Part shown: piece after piece, positions 34,171 to 46,800 of the stretch | Layout of the letters: each line of letters begins with the position of its first letter | Position numbering within the stretch: the stretch's first letter is position 1 | Assembly (NCBI RefSeq): GCF_022539665.2 | Contig: NC_081334.1 | Location: 6,170,424 to 6,234,423 of the forward strand | From: Daphnia carinata | Taxonomy: Eukaryota; Arthropoda; Branchiopoda; Diplostraca; Daphniidae | Length of the DNA stretch: 64,000 nt | Direction: 5' to 3' | Position numbers and translations under genes: made by a program | The notes under the pieces: generated by a model | Told to the model about the DNA's origin: nothing | The model's database searches: none | What the model saw: the letters and a program-made list of their open reading frames with translations, nothing else

Positions 34171-35064
34171 GTACGGTCGCCTATGGTCGCTACGCCGATG
34201 TGGCAGGTGAAGACTATTCCAGGCGAGCTCATTTAAAACAAATGAAATAATTATGCATAGCTTTCAAAGTTTGTTCTAATCAAGGGAAGAGCAAGAAGTT
34301 GACTGACCCCTTCACCTGAAGCATGCTTACATATAATCATACGCGAAATGCTCCAATATGCAATTTGTCTTTCCGGTACCGTAATGATTGGTTGTAGATA
34401 GAAGTCCACCTTGGAGTTCAACAGCCTGTACAACTTTGAATGAAAAATGATACTTCTGGATTTACGCATTTTCACTCAACTGATAGTGTTAAACCCATTA
34501 CAGGCCATGTTTGTCTACCATAAAAATGATTGAATTATTCATAATCTTACTTATATATGCTGATGACAACAACTGGTACCAGCGTGAACCAATCGGCAAA
34601 GGTTTTCCCGGATTTTGATTATTTTTACTTATTACAATGTAGATAAAACTGGTGCCAAGTAGAGAAACAACCATTTGAGTTGCACTAAAACCAGCATGCG
34701 GGACGCGGGTAGCCTAGAAAACTATTTCTTCATTCCACCCCTTTCACCTTACTAGGTAAAACATTTCATTCTTTGTTTTCTACGGTTTCTACAGTGCTGT
34801 TTACTTATGTTTGTTTTATTTAGACGAGATGTCTTATTTTAGTTTTCCAGGTGTCTGAACGATGCAGGTTTTGCTTTGTCCTTATGGCAATAACCTACAG
34901 TAATTTTTTTCTTCTTCTTGAAATCCTACTAATAATTAAACAAACAAGGTGAAGCAAAAATATACTTGATAATTTGTCCTGCCTGCTTGGTAGCAATTGG
35001 GATCCCATGGCTTACGAAATGACATTATGTATTAAAGAATGTGAAGTTCAATACAAAACAGCAA
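34171..35064. other. Gap between the CAP gene and SNRPF, no gene seen
   Basis: AT-rich. The open frame at 34251-34475 (-) has no recognisable content. The SNRPF 3' UTR must lie at the right-hand end. Confidence 0.5.
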
Positions 35065-35527
35065 TCAATCTCTCATCTCTCCTTCTTCATCGTCTTCTTC
35101 CACACCTCGGATGTAAAGCACATTGTTACATCTGACAAGAACTTCCCCCAAATTACCAGTGCAGCTCCCATCTATATATTCTTCTGTGTTTGCCAACTAT
35201 ACAAATATAGAGAAAGAAAAAAGTGTTAATTTCCGCTAACCTCAATGCACATGTTAACTGGCATATTCATTTTTCTTTTCAATATCCTATCTGTACTAGC
35301 AAAGAATTTTAAAGTTGATTACCTGAAGGTTCATGTATCCATCAACTGAAACCAAATAACCTTTGTATTCATGGCCCCACTTCAGTTTAACCATGATAGG
35401 TTTACCGGTAAGGCTGTTGAGAAAAGGTTTCGGATTTATGGGCATAGGGGCCTGTAAACATGAAATCAACATTTTGAATTTTAGAGGAGACCATCAAGTA
35501 AGATTTCTTCTTTTTACTTACTGCCAT
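35065..35527 (-). CDS. SNRPF: Small nuclear ribonucleoprotein F (SmF)
   Basis: Three exons: 35527-35522, 35451-35323 and 35196-35065, giving 88 residues (human 86). A subunit of the seven-member Sm ring around spliceosomal snRNAs in the nucleus. [34 protein letters not shown] (Sm1) and [15 protein letters not shown] (Sm2 and tail) are almost the human sequence. The first coding exon holds only ATGGCA, so the start codon is separated from the rest by a 70-bp intron. The acidic C-terminus is normal for the family. Confidence 0.95.
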
Positions 35528-36631
35528 GGCTTTTGTTTTGTTGCCTCAACGAATTAACCAAATAGATCGAATGTTTGACAAGAGTCCAATGCGGACAGCG
35601 TTATTTTACACGGTCGTTCTAAAACGCACGGCTTATATTTTAAGGAAGTTGCCAAATTGCCTAAATAAATTCGAAATACACACACACACAAAATATTAAT
35701 TTCTTATGCTTCAGTCCCTTTCATTTTAGAAAAGATGTTACACGAAATACTGTAGAAAGAAAATTAACAAGATAATTGGTTTTATATAGCTTTCTAATAC
35801 TGTGCAATCAGATACTGGGAGCAACGATCCCGGATCTCCGTCCCATATCGTAGTGAGAACTTCCGTCACTGATCTCATTTTGTAAACAAATTCCTCAAAA
35901 AATTTATGAGCAATAATATAGATTACCATAAATGTAGATTATTTTGCGTACAAGTTTAAAGGGTTTAGCACGTAGCCAAAGTGCCAATCCGACTTCGTGT
36001 AAGGCAAATTAACAATGCTGAATTTAGCCTTTTAGCCCTCTATAATAAAAGAAAACTATTCACCTTCGTTTCTCTCTCAGTTTGTTAGAAGGCAGAACAT
36101 TAAAAAGCTTCGACCCTCCAAAACATTTTAGCATATTGAGCGGTTAATAAACCGGTTCCGGTTTCGTATGGCTGTTCGTTCCGCGCAATTTCCTTAAGGT
36201 ACGATACCGAGATAAAATCTGTGCAACTTACACCGCCAAGGATATATCCCTCTGCCCAGCTGTGTCACGAACCGTTATACGTGGACACAACAAGTTGCTG
36301 ACACTCTGCCTTTCATTTTGCTCTTTTAGCTTTGACGTCACTTTTTGATTGTTTTTCTTCCTGTTTGTTCAAAGACCCTTCAAGACTTTGCTTTGAACAA
36401 ACATTAGAATTGAGTCTGCCATGGAACTATTTTGATAAAACAAGCTGTCTTGTCTTTCCCTTCCTCCTGTTGAAATAAGATGTTTGGTGAGTAAATAACT
36501 CTCCCTTTTCCCACCGCCGTTGATTGTTTTTTTTAGTTGCCGATAGCCAGGCTTTTCAGTCAGAGCTTGATTCCAAAAGAGGCAAATATGCTTGAACTTA
36601 TACATTTTTTGTTTTAAATATTAGGAAAGGT
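35528..36631. promoter_or_regulatory. Upstream region shared by SNRPF and the ATP10 flippase
   Basis: 1.1 kb between divergent genes. An acceptor (TTAG) at about 36621-36624, just before the ATP10 start codon, implies at least one non-coding exon of that gene here. The minus-strand open frames at 35738 and 36369 are not recognisable. Confidence 0.45.
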
Positions 36632-39600
36632 ATGGATTTTGATTCGTTGGGAACCACATACGTCTTTCCAAATGTGATGCAACCCCCTATAGAGCTTGAA
36701 ACTGTCAACCCCTTGCCCAGCAGGGGTTGGCCAGGTGGAGTCAAAGGACATGTTCGCTCTGCAAGTCATGGTGTCATTGGTGTTTCCTTATTAAATCCCA
36801 CGCTTCATCCACAGCCATCTTCTCCATCTCCCGCAATTGGATTATTAGAGGCAGCTTCAGGATTGAACAAGGCAGAGAGGTCTTCTCAAGACGTTTCTTC
36901 TACCAATCCAGCAGTTCTAAAACTTCCATATACAGGTACCATTTAAATTCTATCATTCTATTCTTCAAAGTTACATACTTCCCATCAATGTTTAACGACA
37001 TTACTTAGCTCTGATTTGACGTCTTGTCAACTTTCTTTTTGCCACCTATTTCCCATTTATTAAAGTGTTCATGTTTTTAACAGGTATTTTACGCCAGGGC
37101 CACACTAGAGCATTGTCACAAGGTCAGATTCCTAATCAACAAGTCCAGGCAACTAAAGGACACAGCCGGACAGGATCTCGGACTGATTTTCTCCTGCCCC
37201 CTGGTCACCAGGATAAAACTACAAGCGGTGCGGCCCATGGTACCAGGCATAACAGGCAGGTTTCGCGAACCCTCTCTAGTGATATCTTCACTAAAGGCCA
37301 CTCACGCCAAGCCTCGCGAACTGAATCGATTTACACGATTCGACAGACGCGAATCCCATGGGTAAATCGGTTTCTTTTCTGGAGACAAGCAAAAACTCCC
37401 GAGCCTCCACGGATGCGCACGGTCGTACCGAATCACATCGTGCCGCCCGGTATTAAAGCCAAGCATCATCCAAATCGGGCCTACACCGACAACGCCATTC
37501 GCACGTCTAAATACACCCCACTCTCCTTCATTCCAAAAAACTTGCTGGAGCAATTTCACCGCTTCGCCAATCTCTATTTTTTGTTCATCGTGCTTTTAAA
37601 TTGGATTCCTGCCATCAGCGCATTTGGCAAAGAGGTAGCTATGATCCCAGTCATCTTCGTTCTGGGTGTAACAGCCATCAAAGACGCCTTCGAAGATTAT
37701 CGACGACGACAATCGGATTTGCGCATTAATAATTCGACCTGCCGAGTTTATCGAGTTGACGAAGATCGCTACGTTCGCGTTCTATTCTCCGAAGTGAGAG
37801 TGGGCGATATTATTCACCTCTCCTGTGATGAAATCATTCCCGCAGATCTTCTCCTACTCAAGTCTTCCGAGAAGCAAGGGCTCTGTTTCATCGGTATTGT
37901 ACATAGAAATCCGTTACCGTGTCCGCGCAAATTCTAATCATTCTTATTTTACCTCAATACTGTGACAGAAACTTCCAATCTGGATGGAGAGAACAATCTG
38001 AAGCAAAGGAGTGCGCCTCAAATGATGTTGGCTAAGCAGCAGCACTTCCAGCCTAAAGATTTTGTTAGTCACATCGAGTGTGAAGCACCTACCACAAAGA
38101 TCTACCAATTCCATGGCGCCATCGTCAATCCGGACGGTTCGCGAGTTGCAGTTGGCCGAGAAAATCTTTTACTGAGGGACTGTGCTCTGAAAAATACGGA
38201 CTTCGTTGAGGGCATCGTCGTGTACGCTGGCCACGAATCCAAGGCCATGCTTAACCACGGAGGCCCACGTTATAAGCGTACACAGCTGGAACAAGCCATG
38301 AATGTCGACGTCGTGTGGTAAATAAGATAAGCCATTTTACGTTTTCAGAAGAAATTCTGTTAATGACTCACTGAATATTTCGCAGGTGTGTGGTGATTCT
38401 GGTTTTGCTGTGCCTAGCTGGTGCGTGTGGCTGCGGACTGTGGTTGAAATCGTACATACCGCATCTTCCGGTTCCGTTTCTGCCACTAGTCGAATTTCAT
38501 GCTGGTGCGGATGTCCTAGCCGGCACCGAACCCGACCCGTTTTATCAAGCTTTTCTTGCTTTTTGGACCTACGTTATTATTTTACAAGTGATGATACCCT
38601 TGTCACTCTACGTGACTATCGAGCTAGCCAAGCTTTTGCAAATCTTTCACATCCATAACGACCCCCACTTGAGGGATCCAGTCACCAATCAAGCGATCGA
38701 GTGCCGAGCACTCAACATTACTGAAGAGTTGGGTCAAATTCAGTACATCTTCTCCGATAAGACGGGCACATTGACTGAAAACAACATGATTTTTCGACGC
38801 TGTTCCGTTGGTGGTATCGATTACAATCACCCGCAAGTTAACAAGGATGTACTTCCTTTAAAGCCCGGTGAACGCCAAAAGATTTATCCAAATCCAAGAC
38901 TGCAAGAAGAATTGAGACAGTTTGAAATCCAACGTCGAGCCACCAACGAAACTTCCGACTCGGACGTTGAGAGCAGGTTGGCTGAATTTTGTGTCATGTC
39001 TTTAGCATTTTTTTCTAATTCCCTGTCATTTATTTTTTTTTACCTTAGGCCTCACATCAATGTTCAAGCTAGAAGACTAGAAGAATTCTTTCTGTTGATG
39101 GCAGTCTGCAATACAGTGGTGGTGGCAAAAAAACCTCATCGTGATCGCATGAATGAGGTTGGCCAAATTGAACTTTCGGGCGTTGGTTGTTCTGTTCACA
39201 TTGCTGTCGACGATGGTGAAAGCTTCTCGGATCATGGACCGTCACCTTCTATTGAATCGGGGTCTGTTAGTATGTCTTCCACAACGTTAATGGTTCCTCC
39301 TAACTTGACTAGCACCCCGCATTCCAATAACGTCCTCGACCAGCACACAAACGTAACACCTAAGCGACCAGGAAATTTGTCTTTCTTTTCTGGTGAGATG
39401 TCACTATTTAGCCAATCTATAAAATTTAAACTGATGTGAATCTTTATCGTTTTGTTGCTGTAAAAGCAGGAAGACATTCAGCACGTTACCGGCCGTCCAA
39501 TCAACATAACATTCAACGGCCTCTATCGCCAATTGACTCTTCTGCAGAAACTACACCATCTGAATCGCCAGCTCCCCCTCTGAGGCCACGTTTTCTCCAG

Positions 39601-42446
39601 TTGCCCAGCTTGGCTTCTGCCCAGTCATTTTTCAGCTTAAGGCGATCATCCACCCCTACGTCCGACATATCAACTTCACTGCCGGCCACGCCGTCTAGTG
39701 ATAGGAAGAATTTTTACGAGGCCGAAAGCCCCGACGAACTGGCATTGATTGATGCGTCCTGCTGTTACAACATCCGCTTGTTCCAGAGGTCCGTCCACCA
39801 TGTCGCCGTTTCACTACCCGGTATTATGGCAAAAAACATAAACGTAAAATATGGACAGCCTTGACGTATGCTTTCTTGAACAGGTGAAGGAACGCTGGAG
39901 TATGAAATACTGGAAGTTTTGCCTTTTGACTCTACTCGTAAACGGATGTCAGTCGTTTTGCGCCGGCCAGAAACACGTCAGATTGTCGTTTATTGCAAAG
40001 GAGCAGATTCTGCAATCCTTCCCCGCTTAGCCTACACTCGTATGCAAACCTTCGGCTATGATTGGCACGTTTATGATCAATGAAATGTGTTTCCTCTTTT
40101 GTGTACACAGAGAGTTTTGCCGAGAACCAAATTATTCAAAGGACGGAACATCACGTCAATCAGTACTCGAAGCAAGGCCTTCGAACGCTGGTCATGGCCA
40201 AAAGAGTACTTAGTGAGGAGGATTTCGCCGACTGGTTAGTGGCTCATAACGAAGCAAAGGCTGCACTTGAAGGTCGCGAGCGCCTTCTTTACGAGTCCTA
40301 CTGTCGAATAGAAAGGGATTTGAGTCTTCTCGGAGCGACTGGCATTGAAGATAAATTACAGGATCAAGGTGAGTTTTATAGAAGCTAATTGGACATAACA
40401 TGTGATGTAAAAAATTGCCCACCTTTCCAGTGCCTGAAACTATAAGCTGCTTGCGTAAGGCTGGCATTGTTGTCTGGGTACTTACTGGTGATAAACAGGA
40501 AACAGCTGTCAATATAGCGTACGCCTGCAGTTTGTTCGCTGCCGACATGGAAGTGATCAAGTTAAACGCTAGAAGCAAGAACGCGGCTGAAGCCGCCATC
40601 CACTGCCATCTCGACGCTATACAAAGAGAGCTGGTTACTGTTGGTATGACGCGGTAATACATTTATCTCTCAGTTTTAATTTCATTTTCTCTTTCTCGTT
40701 CACAGCAAATGCGAATGAAACAGGCAATAGGCTACGGTCCTTTTTTCCACTGGCATCCGACAATTCCAGTATGGTAGTCAAGCGTAAAGCTTTGGTTGTT
40801 GATGGGAAAACATTGCTGTAGGTTCTGGTCGTAAACATGCGATAAGGCATTTGATTTTAAATGTTTCTTGTGTGTACAGGTATATATTGGACAAGCGCTC
40901 GAATCTACAAAAACCGTTTCTCCATTTAACGCGTCATTGCGCTGCGGTTTTGTGTTGCAGAGCTACGCCACTCCAGAAAGCGTTTATTGTAAAAATCGTC
41001 AAGCAGCAGTTACACATCCGCACACTTGGCATCGGTACAACGCCACAAAGTTTACGGCTGTTTGAAAACTAATAAAATAAACTACTTAATCCTTAGGTGA
41101 CGGAGCCAACGACGTCTCGATGATCCAGACGGCAGATGTAGGAATAGGCATATCAGGTGTAGAGGGTAGGCAGGCCGTTATGGCCTCGGATTTCGCAATT
41201 CCGCGCTTCAGTTTTCTTTTGCGTCTTCTTTTGGTGCATGGCCACTGGTGTTATGACCGTTTGGCTCGCATGGTTTTGTACTTCTTTTACAAGAACGCCG
41301 TAAGCTATTTCAACGCTTTATCATTTCGGCTGTACTTGGCTCATTTATTACAATTTTATTTATTATCAATTTTTTTTTAAATTTACTCCCAACAGAATTT
41401 CGTCTTTGTGATATTCTGGTATCAGTTGTACTGCGGCTTCTCAGGAACAGTGATGGTTGACCAAATTTATTTAATGTTCTTCAACCTCTTTTTCACGTCG
41501 CTCCCTCCTCTCGCCATGGGTAAATTATATAATCTGCTAGTTTATTTTAATGCATAAAAACAGTAATGCGTCTGGATTGGTTTGTGTTTTTTAATATCCA
41601 TATTTTATGCGTTCACAGGGATCTACGACCAGAGCGCTTCAGCGGACTTACTTCTCTCTCAACCGCCCCTATACGCCGTCGGGCGTGAAGCGCAGCTCTA
41701 CCGCTCACACTCGTTTTGGGTGAACATCATCGACGCTCTCTATCAAAGCACAGTGATTTTCTTCATAGCTTACTGTGTAAGTGCACGTTATAGGTGGCGA
41801 AACGAAAGAAAGCGGCTTTTAATATGATTCGCTCTTCGGATTTTTTCGTGAACAATTTTTTTTAGGCTTACAGTGACACGGTCGCCGATTTATGGGAATT
41901 TGGCACAGTGGTGACGTCATCCTGTATTTTTGTCATGTTGATACACATGGCATCCGAGTTCAAATCCTGGGTAATAAATAACTAGATTTTTTTAGGTTAC
42001 ATGATTACATTATCTTTCTTTTTAAATTTTTCAGACTGGGCTTCACTTCCTATCATTATTTGCGTCCGTCTCGTTTTACATGGGATTTGCCCTAACCTAC
42101 AATGCCGTTTGCGTCGATTGTCCCGGCCTCCCGAATCCATATTGGGTTATGCAGCATTGTTTGACCACGTTACTCTTTTGGGTCACTCTTATCCTCACCT
42201 GCGTGTTGGCTTTCATCCCAAGGTAACAAGGAATTTGTTGCCATGGCAATTACCTCGTCTTTCTATTCCCTTTTTTTTGCTCTCAGGTTCACCATTAAAG
42301 CTTTGTTCTGCCTAACTCAACCTTCGGTCGTTCATCAAGCTCTGCTGGAACAAAAGAAATCGGAACGGAGCAAAAAACAAGACCTGAGAGTCTCCTGGTC
42401 ACGAACTTCTACGCGCTTGACGGTTGTTCGTACCACCGACCCTTAG
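36632..42446 (+). CDS. P4-ATPase phospholipid flippase, ATP10 class
   Basis: Seventeen exons give 1,526 residues: 36632-36935, 37084-37893, 37969-38317, 38386-38976, 39049-39392, 39470-39820, 39884-40039, 40111-40368, 40431-40643, 40706-40817, 40880-41034, 41097-41299, 41396-41519, 41619-41776, 41866-41970, 42035-42222 and 42287-42446. It flips phospholipid to the cytosolic leaflet using ATP. Landmarks in order: [24 protein letters not shown] before TM1; actuator LDGENN (about 376-381); DKTGTLT with the phosphorylated Asp at about 612; KGADS in the nucleotide domain; LTGDKQETA; and [11 protein letters not shown] (about 1215). Several membrane helices close the C-terminus. The roughly 240 residues before TM1 and the Ser-rich insert (about 800-930) make it long, as in ATP10 members. 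The Thr of the usual actuator DGET is Asn here. Confidence 0.93.
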
Positions 42447-43807
42447 AATCATCGCTCGTAACCAAAGCTTTTCTTTTTTTTTTTTTAGTTATTATGATTC
42501 AGTCTGACATTTTTTTCCAATCACTCGACCTGATGAATTTTGCTAGCCAAAATCTGTTGTGCCGTCTAACGGCATTTTACTTTTTACGATTGGTTTCAAA
42601 TACGCACTAGCGAGAATCTCTTTATTTTTCATTAGAAGAAAAGAAAAAAAAAACTAATAACAAAATAAAGCACATCTTTCAACGATTCCTATGACGCGGT
42701 GGAATGACGTAATCGACGAGTGCCTTAAAGAAATTTTTAGATTCGGTGCTTTATTTTATTGTTTTGTTTTTTTCTTAGTTGAAAAATCATTTTCCGCTAT
42801 CGGAATTTTTCCCATCCGGTCCTCATAGTTCCTCGGGTAAGACCAACCGCGAACTTATATTCCTATCTCATTTCATCTTTCTATAAACAATCTCGAATGT
42901 GGGCTGCCCCATTCTTCTTTGCCACCTGGGCAGAAAAGAAAAAGTCCAATGGCCGGTGTACTACAGTTTTTCTTCCGTTTGTCCTTTGGGTCTTAAATTC
43001 CTTGTCGTGCCATATTTATACAATCATGTGCAAGATGCAAAAAAAAAAAAAATGGCGAGGAAAAAACCCAAGCGCGCCCGATTCAAATGGGAAATGATGC
43101 AGAGGGTATCTCTCTTTAACTTACCACACGTTTCTCTCTGCGTTCAGGAAAAAACGATTCAAGGTAAACTTAAAAGCAGTCGGCGTTGTTTTAGCCTTTC
43201 CAAAAACTAGTTGACTTTGGTATATTTCTGATATACCTGAACGATTTACCTATGAAAAAAAACACGTAATATTACCGTTTTTAATTTTTCCGTTTTTTTT
43301 TTAGTGTAAAACATGTTCCAATTGTCATATTGTACCTTGTCGCTGATCGAACATTTTTTTTTTGGCTTAACTAAATCGTAATTTTCTTTTGTTTGTGAAA
43401 AAAGGCAACGAATTGGATTTTTCGTTCGTTCGTGAGCCGTCATTGCAGCCCTCTAGCGCGTTATGTGCGTCCCACAATTGTGATGTGCATGTGTGTTTGA
43501 AATATATATATTGTTTTAAAATGAGCATTTTCTTGGTGGATTGACAGGATCAGAGAAAAATTTTTTAGAGAAGAAATTCAACTGATATAAGGTAACTCTT
43601 TTTTTTTTTTTGTTTTTGTTTTCTTGTATCTTTCAAATTTTCTAATGTTTTATAACAATTGAAATTGTTTGCAGGTTTGGGGGGATTTCTTTATGTTAAC
43701 ACCGGAAGGAGATGAAACTATGCCCGGAGGAGACGAGCTGAAAATTAAATCTAGGTAAAAGATGGCAAATAGTAATTTTTAAAGAAAAAAATCAAATTGA
43801 ATTGTGC
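42447..43807. other. Convergent 3' region of ATP10 and TRMT9B
   Basis: An AATAAA at 42664-42669 lies about 220 nt after the ATP10 stop. Plus-strand exon-like segments exist: one ending at about 43108 with coding-like MARKKPKRARFKWEMMQR followed by GT, and one at about 43714-43755 with MLTPEGDETMPGGDELKIKSR followed by GTAAAA. I cannot attach either to a gene. They may be UTR sequence, alternative ends of ATP10 or chance. Confidence 0.4.
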
Positions 43808-46800
43808 TTAAATAGTCCAAACTTGAACTTTTTCGGCTACGACGCAGTGATTGCTCCTGTCATAGTACGAAGAGATGATGTGAAGACTATCCACATAACG
43901 TTCAATTAATTGGTCCAATTCGCCCTGACGGAACACGTGATAGTAACGATGAAGAGTGACGGAATTGCCTCCACCGCCATCGCCCGTGTTGCTTCCGGCG
44001 GCGTCGCTCGGCAACGAATCCTGCGAAGTGGAAATGCTCAGCGACGAATCGCGATCGCCGCTTCGCTGTTCTCCACCGCATCCGGCCAGGAGCATTTTAT
44101 TGAGCGGCTTAGAGCAATACTCGTCGTCGCCAGAACTGATGGTCTTGTTCCCTAGTGTACGGATACAAGGGCCCGATCCGGTGGTGGAGGGAATTTGACG
44201 GAATCCGGCCACGGATGAAGTAGAAGCAGCGACGGATGCAGCAGCGCAATTTGCGCCTCTCGATCGTAAGAGCGGAAGAGTTGACATGAATCCCGCCGAA
44301 TCGTCGGAATTCTTCCGCATTTCGCTGGTTGTACTGACGGCGGAAGCGCTCGAACTTTGGCGGGCACTCGAATAAGACGGAGCGCTAATCGAAGAATCCA
44401 AACTCGACGTCGAAGCTGAAAAGGAGCCTTTGACTTTGTCCAGTTTCCATTGTTGCTGTTGCCCGACCAACGGTTGTTGTTGTTGCTGTTGCTGGAGCGA
44501 TTTATTGTACTGGAACGCGTCCGCGAGTTCGGCACCTTCTTCTTCGTGGCATTCATCCAGAGGTCCTAACGAACTTCGTATTTTCCATTCTTCCACATCC
44601 GAATGCACTTCTTGTTGATGTTGTTTGCTACCGCCGGATGAAGATTCACCTAACGATTTGGATTCTTGAGAATCCAGCGGTCCTGTAGCTATCGAACTAA
44701 TCGGCGAAGATTGATTGTTACGGGAACAGCAAGTCTGCGACGAACTTCCCGTCAATTGAGCCGATGGGTCTTCGATGGACGCCGGCCAACTATCGCTGGA
44801 ATCTTGCTTCATCAAACTGTCGGCCGGTTCGCTGCTGACCAAATCACAAGAGGCAGAAGTTTGGATGTCCAGTGAAGATCCGCTGAGAATCGTTTGTCTC
44901 CGATCCTGGAACGCCGGCCACATCGGATCACCCACACTGATGACGCTTCCGGCTGAATTGCTGGACGAGCTTTCGCTGGTCGTGCTGCCGCCGTCGCCGC
45001 AATCACTGTCGCTGTCCATGTCGTCCGTTTCTGGATTGAAAACTTCGAAGGAGAGGAGCCGATGGACGGGCCGTGTCTGTTGCTGGAAATGCGGAGTTTC
45101 CGATCTAGTTGAGCTCTTGTCGTCGGTTTCACTCAAAGGGGCCAACGCATCCGGCTGCCTAAGGCACGATTGTCTCTTGGATGGAGAGTTGGTCGTCTGC
45201 TGGCCCTCTTGCTGAACCGTCGCCATTCCGGGACTCTTAACCGCCGCCGCATTCGCAGATTCCGCCAATTCCGACGTGAATGAAAGCAAAGTCGGGAAGA
45301 CTTTGACTTTAGGCGATCCGTCCGAACTGCTGGATGAATTATTCCGGGTTTTAGCCACAGATGGATCGACTATCAATCCGGCCGTCTCGTGTTCGCTTTT
45401 GGGATCCGCCGGCCTGGGAATGTAAATGACAGATACGCAACTGTCTTCCGAGTCGACACTGGTGTCACTCTGCAAACTGCTGTCTTTGGACGACGAATCG
45501 GATCCTTCTTCGCGGTGGTAGCTCAGCCGGTGCGGATGGACCGATCGCGGAAAGGCCAGATCCTGATCGGCGCAACATCGAGGCAGCGAGAAATTGAAGA
45601 AATCCTCCTCCGTAGCCACGGGAGGCAGACGTCTAGGTGATGGGCTCATTGGTCCGGCAGCCGATTCTTCCGCTATGCCCCATCCGCAGAACGATTTGAT
45701 CCGCTTTTCAAGTAAGGACGGTGGCCTACGCGCAGGTGGCAACGGTCGACTCGATGCCGGATGTTGTGCGTCGCTAGACGTCGGAGAGTCCAGCAACCAG
45801 GGCTTGTCGCAATTGCGCTCGTCCAGCAACAAATGAGCTTTGGATGAAGAGGAGGATGAAGAAGAAGAAGAGGACGAATCACCGCGGAGCGTCTGCCAAA
45901 TGCGGACGAATCCGTTGCGGAGCGAAGAGAAATCTTTGAGAGCTTCACCAATATCGGACGTTGCGGCTAATGGAGGCGGAGGAGATGGTCGCAGAACCGG
46001 AGGCAGTTTGGCTACTGGCGGAGGGATTGAAGGCTGTGGCGGTGCTATTGGTTTTGGGGCCAGTTCCGCAACCGGTACAATTAATGGACAACTAGATGGC
46101 GCACCTGACCAGGTGACTTGACGCGGCAATAAACTCTTCTTCAAATTTTCGCGCTCTTTCAAACGGTCGGCTGATAATAACGAATCATTCATCGATCCTT
46201 GTTTGAACACCCTGGGTTGCTGTTTTGGCAGTGAAGGTTGAAGGACATCTGTCGGAGGAACTGTTAAACCTGCATCGTCCTCTTCTTCGCAATAGGATTC
46301 GAAAATTTGGACAACTCTCTTTTGTTTGGTCAACATAGGCCTGGATGGACGACGCATTTGGTCCTGATCCGTTGGTGGTGGCGGAGGCGAATGGGCAGCT
46401 ATCGGCCGGTCCATTTCGCTGCCGGGCGAGATGAGGCTACTGCTGGCATCCTCTTCCGAAAGCCGGTGCTTTAACCAAGAACTAACAGAGACGGGCAAAG
46501 AATGAAGCAAATCGCTGAGGCTCAGCGACCTATTACCGTGCGTCTGCTGATGCGGATGTTGAGTTCCAGCCGAAGAAGAGCACAACACTCCCCCTGCAGC
46601 TAAAGAAGAGGAAGAAGATCGTCGTGGCAAAATGGGACTGATGCTGGACGAAGAGTCGGCCGGGGCAACTACCGGCTGTTCTGTACCAAAGAAAATGCAC
46701 GAATCCCCTTTGCCACCTCCCAGAGATGGTGGACTACTCCGACTAATGCGCTCGTTTGTCTGCGTCGTTCCAGTTGCCGAACCCAATCCGCCGTCCTCTT

